Assembly (NCBI GenBank): GCA_034669145.1
Contig: JAXDNY010000225.1
Span: 1-64,000 of the forward strand
Direction of reading: 5' to 3'
DNA from: PALSA-894 sp034669145
GTDB lineage: Bacteria; Pseudomonadota; Alphaproteobacteria; Rhizobiales; Xanthobacteraceae
DNA: 64,000 nucleotides
In this document: positions 52,918 through 61,060 of the stretch, in pieces
How the letters are laid out: the number at the start of each line of letters is the position of its first letter
Position numbering within the stretch: the stretch's first letter is position 1
The notes under the pieces: generated by a model
Told to the model about the DNA's origin: nothing
What the model saw: the letters and a program-made list of their open reading frames with translations, nothing else
The model's database searches: none
Made by a program: the position numbers and the translations under genes

Positions 52918-53083
52918 TTCATCGGAACAGAAAGTGACGTTAATGCAGGCCGGTCGACCATTGCTCAGGGGGGAGCCGTTTCAGCCTTGGCCCACTCCTA
53001 TCGAGGGACCATTGGTCGAGCCGGAAGGTCCAAAGCTTAGGGGGCAGCCATTTGTCCCATGGCCGACCCCAATCGTACGCTAA
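52904..53083 (+). CDS. 59-residue protein with duplicated LRGxPFxPWPTPI motif
   Basis: The ATG at 52,904 is preceded by GAAGGGGGCGG and overlaps the synthetase gene by 14 bp, in another frame. The protein begins MNTDDSSEQKVTLMQAG and then has two copies of a motif: LLRGEPFQPWPTPI and KLRGQPFVPWPTPI, 22 residues apart. Such a short, repeat-built, Pro/Trp-rich protein could be an antitoxin, an immunity or adaptor peptide, or a modified-peptide precursor. Overlap with the synthetase implies translational coupling. No known family comes to mind. Confidence 0.65.
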   Translation: MNTDDSSEQKVTLMQAGRPLLRGEPFQPWPTPIEGPLVEPEGPKLRGQPFVPWPTPIVR

Positions 53084-53336
53084 GTACTTCTACTGTGGTG
53101 AGCGGAGTAGCTAGGCCGCGCCGCAGCAAAACGACGCGATGGGCCAGAAGCCGAAATTCAGATCAGAGAACTTGCATGCCGCGGCTCGCCGCCCGGCTCC
53201 TTGGCAACGTCGTCGGGGACGCCTCTCAAGGCAGCTGTTAGCCGGTTTCAGTATATCAGCAATTATTCTTGCTTATCGCTTGGCTTTCCTGCTCGGCGAC
53301 CCGCCGCCGTCACGCAGCAGCTGTCGTTTCGCGCAA

Positions 53337-53579
53337 ATGAGGGAGCGCGCGTCGTTGTCACCCGCCCCGGCGATCGGCTCGCTCGCGGGCGACATTCTCT
53401 ACGGCGCGGACGCTATCGCGGAACTCATGTACGGCTCGAAAGATTGCCGCCGCGCGATTTACAATTTGATCCAGAGCAAGAGCATCCCGCATTTCCCGAT
53501 TGGCACTACGGTGTGCGCGCGAAAGTCGGTATTGCTCGCGTGGATCGGCGACGACGTGCGGAGGGTGGGGCGAGGGTGA
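53337..53579 (+). CDS. Excisionase-like winged-helix DNA-binding protein
   Basis: This 80-residue protein contains LYGADAIAELMYGSKDCRRAIYNLIQS, written here only to mark its layout, then IPHFPIGTTVCARKSVLLAWI. This is the helix-turn-helix layout of rhizobial excisionase/MerR-like proteins that sit on integrative elements. It probably binds DNA near the element's recombination site. A tyrosine recombinase remnant lies 0.5 kb downstream. The start at 53,337 is the first ATG before the conserved part; the weak upstream frame looks non-coding. The 250 bp before it has no gene. Confidence 0.6.
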   Translation: MRERASLSPAPAIGSLAGDILYGADAIAELMYGSKDCRRAIYNLIQSKSIPHFPIGTTVCARKSVLLAWIGDDVRRVGRG

Positions 53580-53773
53580 TGATTTATCCAGTTGCTGCAT
53601 GGTTCTTATCTTTCAGATCAAGCCGGCGAGAGTGCAGCTAAGTGTTCCTTGATACAGCGGCCGGACGCGCCCGGTCAGAGACAATATTATTTTGAACAAA
53701 GTACGGTGATTGTTGAGGACGCCCGCGCGCGTCTATCGCATGAGCATCAACAACAATATAAAGGAGTGATGCC

Positions 53774-54082
53774 ATGACACTGAATGTAACCATTGGGAAA
53801 CGGATCGTGCCGGTCGAGCATATTGCCCTTATCGAGCCGTTCGATCCCTCGACACAGACCCGTATGCAGAGCGAGCGGCCGTTTCAGACGCGCATTGTGA
53901 TGATCGACAGGGACAGCATTCTAACCAAAGAGGCGCTTGCAACGTTCGCGGAGCGTTATTCGTTTCGTATGTTGAACGAAGACGATATCGCCACCAATCC
54001 CGCCGTTCACTTCAGCGTCGAGGCTTTTGAAGCAAGTGAGGGCTTCACCCCGACCAAGCCGTATCGCGCCAGGCTGCGCTGA
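53774..54082 (+). CDS. Hypothetical 102-residue island protein
   Basis: AAGGAG seven bases before the ATG at 53,774 is a good ribosome site. The protein starts MTLNVTIGKRIVPVEHIALIEPF and ends with a basic KPYRARLR. It looks soluble, with mixed strands and helices and no signal or membrane segment. I recall homologues of this type beside rhizobial integrases and on plasmids, none with a known function. It sits between an excisionase-like gene and an integrase remnant. Confidence 0.6.
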   Translation: MTLNVTIGKRIVPVEHIALIEPFDPSTQTRMQSERPFQTRIVMIDRDSILTKEALATFAERYSFRMLNEDDIATNPAVHFSVEAFEASEGFTPTKPYRARLR

Positions 54083-54122
54083 CCCGCGTCGATCCCTACC
54101 GTACCGAAGACATGCGCCGCCC

Positions 54123-54577
54123 TCCGAAACATTCCGCTTTGGCGAGGGCGTGATCCGCGCGCTGCGCGGCTGGCGGTCCCTGACCGCCTACGCCAAGCCC
54201 AACGATCTCCTCTTCCCGAATTTCAAAGGGGACTATTGGAGCCATGACGGCATGATCAAATCGAAATGGCAGCCCCTCTCCGAACGCGTCAAGGCCCTCT
54301 GGCAGGAGCAGCGGCGGAATGACGTGCGCGAACACTTCAACTGGCACGCGCTCCGACATTTCGCGATCTCATGCTGGATCGAGGACTCCCGCCCAAGACC
54401 GTGCAGACATTCGCAGGCCATAGCCGCTTGCAGGTGACAATGGACCGCTACGGCCACCTGTTCCGGTCCGACAGCCACGGTCGCGCGATGGATGCCATCG
54501 CCGAGGCGACCGGCAGCCTCGTGCGCGTGGTGGCTCCAGCAAAAGCGCACCGAAAATGGTCGGATTTCATGCCGTGA
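54123..54577 (+). pseudogene. Broken tyrosine recombinase (C-terminal catalytic part, frameshifted)
   Basis: The catalytic half of a phage-type integrase is readable in two frames. The first frame gives FRFGEGVIRAL, NDLLFPNFKGDYW and the HALRHF box. At about 54,375-54,385 the match moves to another frame: RGLPPKTVQTFAGHSRLQ and TMDRYGHLF, which hold the catalytic His/Arg and the nucleophile Tyr. The N-terminal DNA-binding half is missing. It is a dead recombinase and evidence that this region arrived as a mobile element. Confidence 0.75.
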
Positions 54578-55084
54578 CTGTATAAATCGCGTCTACCGAT
54601 TGAAGCTGTGGCTATATTGAGAACATGGAAACAGCCAAATTATCAAGCCGTTGATTGTATCAATTTTGTACTTTATATTCTAAGAGAACTATTAATGGTG
54701 AACTCGATGGATATCACGCATTTCTTTATCGGTATGTCTTTTCGTCTTACGAATACACGTGAGGAACTGGCTCACAAGGCCGTTGCTTTAGCACTTAACC
54801 GCGATGAGACAATGAAGGGCGTTGGCGTTCGCAAGCGTCGACTTGGAACTTGCGCTGGATTATGCGAAAAAAGTTGCAGCCCGGCGAACGCTCGAACGCG
54901 TTGTTGGAGCGGCGAAGCAGCGTGATCTTACTGGCTGCCGAGGCCCTGGCAGCTCATTCGGGGAAAAATGCAGAACTGAGTCTCTCCTAGCGTCTGTAAC
55001 CATCCATTGGACGCAGCTCGACACTATTGCAACGAGCGCGGACATGTGCGAATTTTTCTAGTTGGGCGAGTTGATGGTCACACA
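54578..55084. other. AT-rich stretch between integrase remnant and ATPase gene, only weak coding signal
   Basis: This is about 500 bp. A small frame at 54,695-54,925 starts MVNSMDITHFFIGMSFRLTN and has a plausible helix EELAHKAVALALNRDE. A different frame from about 54,840 continues with ELALDYAKKVAARRTLERVV. The two may be pieces of one frameshifted gene. There is no good ribosome site, and I do not call a gene with confidence. Confidence 0.4.
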
Positions 55085-56803
55085 ATGCTTGAAACCGCGC
55101 GTTTTGGAGAATACCGCTCCTATTTCACGGCGGCGCTCAAGGCTCATTCGCAACTTACTGTTCGCCAGGAAACAGAACAGTCAGTAGATGTTGCTGAGCT
55201 TTTCACCGACAACAAACAGCTACCGGTGCTATTGAGTCCCGATTGGCAGATCGTCTACGGAAGGCGGGGCACGGGAAAGACAACGCTGCTGAGCTTTCTT
55301 TCAAAAGACCTTGATGACGCTGATCACCGAGCTTCGCTGATGATAAGCATGGCTCAATGCGTTGTAGATCTTCCAAAGGGGACAAGTGACGAAGTTCAAG
55401 GACTCGTATTCTTTGAAAAGTTCATTATCGAGATAGGGCATCTACTATTTCGCATCTATAAGAATCAGCGTGCAGAAAAAAACAAGAATCGGAAAATAAC
55501 GCGCCTGCTGAATCAATTCTTGGATCGACAGCGCCTAGTCGAGGATCGCATCCTCGAGATTGCTACTTTCGCTCACAGGGGTGAATCGTATGGATCGCTG
55601 GAAACGAAAAAATCAACAGTAAAAGACAGCCTCAAAGACAAGGGTGGAATTTCGGGCGACGTCGGCTTCAAGTTGCCTACGTCACTTACTTGGCCCTCCA
55701 TCGAAGCAAAGATTGAAGCCCGGTACGCAAGGCTTCGGGAGCTTAATAGAAACCGAACATACGTCGAGGAAAAATTTATCGACTTTCAAGAGCTTCGACG
55801 GCTATTCACCGATTTAATGGAGGCGCTGGAAATTACCCAGCTGGTCATCGTTATTGATGAATGGTCTGAATTGGATCGAAGCGCGCGGACTTGGATTCAG
55901 CCGTTTTTTGCGAAGTATCTTCGCCGGGCGTTCTTTGGCGATGCTCGATTTTGCATCAAGATATCCGCAATCGAGGATGAATCCATCTTTGGAAGAATGA
56001 ATGATGCCGGGCAGTATGTCGGCCTCCAGGTAGGCGACGACATCTTCGACACCGTTAACTTGGATTCGATCTACGCCAATCGAATGATTAACTTGGAGGA
56101 ATTTTACACCGTTTTGTTGTTTCGGCGCTTGCTCTACTGTGACCCGAGGTTGGAGATTTTTTCACGGGGCGCTGAGCATCGAAGGGATCCCGCAGATGGC
56201 TTCTTAGGCTTCCTGTTTGAGGACGAGCGGATTTTGCCAGAACTCGTGGTTGCGAGCAGCGGAATCCCTCGCCAATTTATTCTTTTGTTCGAGACAATTG
56301 CATCCCATTTGGACTATAAGACGGGAACCAATTGGAAGTTTTCAACCGTTCGAGAGCGAATAATCTACAATAGCATAGCGCATGTTCAGAAGGCCCTTGA
56401 TCGCGGCTCAATCGAAGAGCGGCTGCTGGGAAGAATCAAGGAAACAAGTGACAGGACAGGAAGCAGGATAATTCTATTGTCCCGAGACTGCGACGGGCGG
56501 GTGGCATCCGCCATTCGGTATTTGTATGGGCGGCGTCTCTTGCACGAGATAAATCCCACGGACGTGTCATTCGATGTGCGGGAAAAATTCTACGTGTTTA
56601 TCGTAGATCACGGCTGCTTCCTAGATTGGAATCGGCGGTCATGGGAACTCCCACCTGAGCCAGGGCCCGAGGTGTTAGAGAAATGTTCTGATCGCAAGGA
56701 GTTCGTGGTCAGCTTGGAAGGATTGGAGCGCCTGCCGCCTACGGCTCGACTGGATGCCGTTCACGACCGAAGCAAGCATAAAATGTCGTCAGATGAGAAT
56801 TGA
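55085..56803 (+). CDS. Orphan P-loop ATPase (ORC/STAND-like), unknown role
   Basis: This 572-residue protein is coded in AT-richer DNA. The N-terminal ATPase core has Walker A GRRGTGKTTL and Walker B LVIVIDEWSEL. The central region is helical and charged, and the C-terminal third may include a winged-helix-like unit around IRYLYGRRLLHEINPTDVSF. No nuclease, HEAT or TIR domain is visible. Such ATPases often power replication-initiation, partition or phage-defence modules. No partner gene is beside it: 800 bp of non-coding DNA follow. The start at 55,085 is the first ATG in the frame; an upstream TTG at 55,007 is possible. Confidence 0.7.
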   Translation: MLETARFGEYRSYFTAALKAHSQLTVRQETEQSVDVAELFTDNKQLPVLLSPDWQIVYGRRGTGKTTLLSFLSKDLDDADHRASLMISMAQCVVDLPKGTSDEVQGLVFFEKFIIEIGHLLFRIYKNQRAEKNKNRKITRLLNQFLDRQRLVEDRILEIATFAHRGESYGSLETKKSTVKDSLKDKGGISGDVGFKLPTSLTWPSIEAKIEARYARLRELNRNRTYVEEKFIDFQELRRLFTDLMEALEITQLVIVIDEWSELDRSARTWIQPFFAKYLRRAFFGDARFCIKISAIEDESIFGRMNDAGQYVGLQVGDDIFDTVNLDSIYANRMINLEEFYTVLLFRRLLYCDPRLEIFSRGAEHRRDPADGFLGFLFEDERILPELVVASSGIPRQFILLFETIASHLDYKTGTNWKFSTVRERIIYNSIAHVQKALDRGSIEERLLGRIKETSDRTGSRIILLSRDCDGRVASAIRYLYGRRLLHEINPTDVSFDVREKFYVFIVDHGCFLDWNRRSWELPPEPGPEVLEKCSDRKEFVVSLEGLERLPPTARLDAVHDRSKHKMSSDEN

Positions 56804-57623
56804 GCTGCCTTGGGCCGCCCGAGGTGTTGGACGATGGCACGCACATTTCGCGACGAAGCATTGTCACGACGGCGCCGATTGGCGTGGGATAGCCGCGCCG
56901 TCATCGAAATTGCCGTTCGGATTTCGATTGCCGTCGAAGAAACGTGCGGTTAGTGGGCTATACCCATCCCACGGCGAACGATCGTCGAACTCGCGTTGAG
57001 AGCATGCCGACATGCAGGACAAGACCGAGCGGGTAGGGTATGTTGAGAGTTCTTCGACGACCTCTTGTCGTGTGCCGGATCCCTCACCGACTCCGAGTAT
57101 CTGTCCGCCGTGGCGGTTGCTTAGGGGAAGCGGGGGCAGGCTTTCTGGAGACGCGGCACCGCCCCGTAGGGCTCAGGTTGTACAGTATAGAGAGACGTGT
57201 CGGCGAAGCGCGTAGGGTGGAGCGGGGTGAAGAGCGTTCCCCGCCTTTGACGGAACTAGAAAAAACAGCCCACTTTCCGCCGTGCCAAATCGGTCTGTTG
57301 GACGAAACGTTGGACGCAATGTTGGACGTTTCTGTGCGCCGATCACGTTGAAGCCGGAGGTGCGCGATGTCCGAAAAGTCTGGGGTTCTTGGATACCTAT
57401 TGAACTCCTTCCATTGATCCGACACCAGAAATTCGAGAAATGTTTGAACAGCTTAGAGGTTCATTTGTGTCCGCGCGCTTAGTCTATGAGGATGTTGCGG
57501 CCCGTTATGTTTGGTACACGGTGCACCTCGCCTTCCCAACCTTCGCCGGGTCATTGAGCAGGAGTTGGGTCGCTAGATTAGCCGAAACAAGATGGGAAGC
57601 TCTCGCTTCCGAATAATCAACCG
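56804..57623. other. Intergenic region of about 820 bp, no gene seen
   Basis: Between the ATPase gene and the end of the hydrolase gene I find only short frames with no coherent composition. A local repeat GTTGGACG occurs three times at about 57,297-57,328. It may contain the termination signal of the ATPase gene and of the caspase-hydrolase operon, but no hairpin with a T-run stands out. Confidence 0.5.
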
Positions 57624-58493
57624 TCATCCGCTCGCGCCTAGAGCCGCGTGCAACTGCTTTGCGACAGTCTTGTCCCCCAAGTAGTCGACGATCGCGTGCG
57701 CATCGTCACGTCTATTATGAATGTCGGAAATATTCTCAATGCCTTCGGCAAACGAATCCCTGTCCAGGCGAGCGTAGAGTGCTACATAGTCGCGCTCGTC
57801 GCTACCATTCAGCCACTTCGAAACGCCCTCGGGTATCTGCAGAGCCGGTGGTCGGAGATACTTCTTCACCACGTTGATTGCAAGCGGTGAGCCGAGCGTA
57901 ATGAAGAGAGGTACCACTGCTCGCGACGCGACCTCACGCAGCAGGCGAAAGGCGACAACGCTGCCAAGTGAATGCGCAACAACCACGGTCGGACCGTTAA
58001 GGAGGAACGGCCGCACGATATCGTCGACCGCAGCACGAATGTGCGGACGCGTCAGATAGGCATCAACCTGATGCACGAAACCCAGCCCGCGTTGTCCAAG
58101 CGTCGGTACTTTGCGTTCCAACACCCGGCCGAGTGCCTGCACCCATTCCCAATTTGCTGGCCCGCGCGCGACGACTTCCTGCCCGAGTTCGGCACGAACT
58201 TCCTCGTTTGAGACGCCCGCATTGCTCGCCATCTCGCGCAGCAATTCTTCTTCAAGCGGTGTAAATGTTCCGGGCGCGCCATCGCCGCGTGCGATGACTC
58301 CACCCGACCCTCCGCGCACTTGCATTGTGAGGTCGTTCAGAACATTGCCGTAGAAGGGCATCTCAAGGGTGTATGGGCAGGTCGCGAGACCGCCCGCGGC
58401 CCACGCCGTCGTCATCGCGGATTCCCATTCCTTTCGCAGTTCAGCGAGGACGCGGCCTTCCTGACGCATGCCGTGAACAAAGACGAGACGCAT
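57624..58493 (-). CDS. Alpha/beta hydrolase coupled to the caspase gene
   Basis: This 289-residue serine hydrolase opens MRLVFVHGMRQEG. It has the nucleophile elbow VVAHSLGSVV (Ser about 175), then an ITLGSPLAI strand and late acid/His candidates (DDAHAIVDYL). No signal peptide. It could be a lipase, esterase or peptidase. The ATG shares a base with the caspase stop codon (TGATG), and GAGGAG lies seven bases ahead; a GTG one codon upstream is equally possible. This coupling marks the two as partners. The pairing recalls effector enzymes of bacterial abortive-infection systems, which is inference. Confidence 0.75.
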   Translation of the reverse strand: MRLVFVHGMRQEGRVLAELRKEWESAMTTAWAAGGLATCPYTLEMPFYGNVLNDLTMQVRGGSGGVIARGDGAPGTFTPLEEELLREMASNAGVSNEEVRAELGQEVVARGPANWEWVQALGRVLERKVPTLGQRGLGFVHQVDAYLTRPHIRAAVDDIVRPFLLNGPTVVVAHSLGSVVAFRLLREVASRAVVPLFITLGSPLAINVVKKYLRPPALQIPEGVSKWLNGSDERDYVALYARLDRDSFAEGIENISDIHNRRDDAHAIVDYLGDKTVAKQLHAALGASG

Positions 58494-60925
58494 CACAGCT
58501 CTCCTCGATGAACGAGATTCGCAACTTTGTCGCCCTCCTCTACTCGAAGCGTCGTGCAGAGCGCGGGCAGCAGCCCCTTGCGGAGATCGAAGAGGGCCGG
58601 ATGGATGGCCTTGTCGTCTGGGTCGAGAAAGGACCAGCCTTGCGTCAGGTAGGGAAACGATCCCGCGACGGTGCCGCGCGATGTGTTGCCAGACAGACCC
58701 TTCGCTTCAATGTGGTGCACGCCGTTCAAGAGCGTCATGTCGCTCGTAGAAAGCAAGGCGACATCGAATGGAATGGGCTGATCCTCCTGTGCAAACCACC
58801 AAGCGATGTCATCAATCTGGGCTAGGTTACCGGCTCGCTCGTAGGCATAAGCCGCCAAAACACCCAGTGACGGATCACTGTGCTTATATTGCCTCAAGCT
58901 TTCTGCTGCCGTTTCCAATTCGCCGTAGTTTCCGAAACGACCTTGCTGCATCAGAGCGGTCCAGCGGTTGACTAGACCGGCGACGTGTTTGAATGCCTCA
59001 GAGTGAAAGCGCCCGTGCAAGTCTGGTCTGTAACGGACGCTCACTGCAACCCCATCCTTCACCACGATCGTGCCAACAAAATCCGGCAAGATACAAGCCG
59101 CGATCCAGTTGCCGTTTTCCAGCTTGATCAAGGTGGTCTGCGGCTGTCCGCGGCGATGGCCGCGCACGTGATGCGTACCGTTTTCTTCAAAGAGGTCCGC
59201 AACGTCCTCGCCATGAACCACCGCCGCGACCGCTCGCGCGCCGACTATCGATAGCCCCTGAGCGGTCTCGAAGCCTCGTCGGCCTATTGCGCTGGCAAGC
59301 AGTGCTTCATTAGCGCTCGCATCGGCGTCTAAGCGATCTGTTGCCACCGATACCATAAGCTCCGCTGTAGCAGGCAGGTTTCTCGAAAGTCGATTGGTGA
59401 CATCGGACCGTAATTCTCGGATGGTCATTCCTTTCCGCAATAACGTCGGGCGTTTTTCGAAAATGCCATCGACCTCAAATGGCGCCATCGCCTTCGTTAG
59501 CGTCTCGCTGACGAGTCGATCTGGTGGATCTTGCCGCAGCGCCTTCAGGGCCGGGATGCCGAACATCCAAGCGAGATAAAGTTCCTCTGACGTAGGCATT
59601 CGCTCGCTGGGAAAGAGGGCGCGGGCCTGCGTAGCAAGCTTCGCTACTCTTCGCGCCGCAACGATTGGCTGCCTAAAAGGATCGAAACGATCGCGATCGT
59701 AAAGTTCTGTTTCTGAGGGATCATTGCTTGCTTTCCATTCCACCTCAGTGAACGCAAAGGGGCCCACGCTATCTTGCGTACCTGTCCCGCTGATAACCTC
59801 GGCTTCCGTGGCGGCCAGCGCGAGCATGAAGTGAGGATTCGCTCCGTAATGTAGAGCGGCGTCAAAGCAGACTTCGGCGAAATGCTCTTGGTCTAGTGGA
59901 GCGCCAGGTTCTTCTGACAGCCAGGTGCGTCGCGCAAATCCTACCTGTTTGTGAGCGTCCAGCCCCTCAACTTCCACCTCTAACCAGTCATTATCGACAT
60001 CCGCCAGTTTCTTGACCGGCATAAACGGTGTCGCAAAGAAGTTCGTGGCCGCGTCAGCGCGCGGCTCTGCCCTGAGATGAAAGTCTTGAGTGATGGTATA
60101 GCTTGGCGTCGATGTGAGGATGGGTATCAGTATCGGCGGCACCGTTCTCTGAACAGGCGCCGCGTTCGGCACCGCGAGGTACACGTCTTTCGGGCGGGAC
60201 CACCCGTGACTCACCTCTGGAAACTGAACTGTTGCCCCTGGTATTCGGCCGCTCTCTAAGGGGACAATCTCTTCGAGAAACGCCGCAAGCTGTTGTGACG
60301 TGACAACGCGCGGCGGTCTGTTCTCAATTGCCTTCTCGGCTTTGCCGGACAGCGCATTCATTACGCAGCGCGTGAATACCCCGTAGGCCTTTGCGGCATC
60401 CGCTGCGGCGACCTCCTGTGCGCTCTCGCCAAACTGCGATGCGTAAAAATGATCCCACTGCGGTTGGGCGCCGACAGAAGAAACTGTCTTCGGAAATATA
60501 GTGCTTCCGCCCACCGATCCGGCGTCACGCACGGTTGACCGACAGGCGTCTGAAAAAACGGAAATCTGTTGAATGCCGGAACGTTTAGCGTTTGAGAAAG
60601 AGAGATTGACGTTGATCGCCTCGTCGCTGTCGTCTTCCCAATTCGAGAGAAGCCAAAATGCTGTGTTTGCTGTTGGTTGAATGCCATGACCCGCGAAATA
60701 GATCAGGAGGCGTTCCGTCTCTCCCCCCTTAACAATCGATGTGACCAGTTCCTTGAGTCCCCGAGCAGTAACGACCTGACCTTCATCAGTGATGAGATGT
60801 GTCGTGTAGCCCTGCTGTGTAGCCCATGCTTCGAATTCCTTTGCTCCATTCACTGCCCCGGGCAGCTCGATTAGCGTCGTTCCGGCTCGTTTCACGCCGA
60901 TCGCCACGGCTACCTGTTTCGCCAT
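58493..60925 (-). CDS. Caspase-family protease fused to SH3-like and lysozyme-like domains
   Basis: This 810-residue protein starts with a peptidase C14 (caspase/metacaspase) domain (about 1-245), with catalytic His80 in YFAGHGIQ and Cys128 in FSDACRS. Residues about 275-340 look like a bacterial SH3 domain (HLRAEPRAD, DWLEVEVEG). Residues about 345-480 resemble a transglycosylase/lysozyme-like fold (GANPHFMLALAATEAE, TQDSVGPFAFTEVEW), perhaps degenerate. The last third is unassigned. No signal peptide. It is likely an activated protease that switches on or works with the coupled hydrolase. It lies 136 bp downstream of a terminase gene, on the same strand. Confidence 0.78.
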   Translation of the reverse strand: MAKQVAVAIGVKRAGTTLIELPGAVNGAKEFEAWATQQGYTTHLITDEGQVVTARGLKELVTSIVKGGETERLLIYFAGHGIQPTANTAFWLLSNWEDDSDEAINVNLSFSNAKRSGIQQISVFSDACRSTVRDAGSVGGSTIFPKTVSSVGAQPQWDHFYASQFGESAQEVAAADAAKAYGVFTRCVMNALSGKAEKAIENRPPRVVTSQQLAAFLEEIVPLESGRIPGATVQFPEVSHGWSRPKDVYLAVPNAAPVQRTVPPILIPILTSTPSYTITQDFHLRAEPRADAATNFFATPFMPVKKLADVDNDWLEVEVEGLDAHKQVGFARRTWLSEEPGAPLDQEHFAEVCFDAALHYGANPHFMLALAATEAEVISGTGTQDSVGPFAFTEVEWKASNDPSETELYDRDRFDPFRQPIVAARRVAKLATQARALFPSERMPTSEELYLAWMFGIPALKALRQDPPDRLVSETLTKAMAPFEVDGIFEKRPTLLRKGMTIRELRSDVTNRLSRNLPATAELMVSVATDRLDADASANEALLASAIGRRGFETAQGLSIVGARAVAAVVHGEDVADLFEENGTHHVRGHRRGQPQTTLIKLENGNWIAACILPDFVGTIVVKDGVAVSVRYRPDLHGRFHSEAFKHVAGLVNRWTALMQQGRFGNYGELETAAESLRQYKHSDPSLGVLAAYAYERAGNLAQIDDIAWWFAQEDQPIPFDVALLSTSDMTLLNGVHHIEAKGLSGNTSRGTVAGSFPYLTQGWSFLDPDDKAIHPALFDLRKGLLPALCTTLRVEEGDKVANLVHRGEL

Positions 60926-61060
60926 AGTTCGCTCCCAACCTTCATCATTTCATCGCTCCGACATGGCGTGTAGCGCAACCGTTATTTTCACGTTGAAAGG
61001 ACGGGCGCGGTTGGCCCCGGCGTATATCCGTCGGCCTGATTGCGCTCCCTACTATCTTAC

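Noticed and set aside
57290..57335. Triple GTTGGACG repeat
   Set aside because: Only three short copies with uneven spacing, no dyad symmetry and no gene context; likely chance or a decayed coding repeat.
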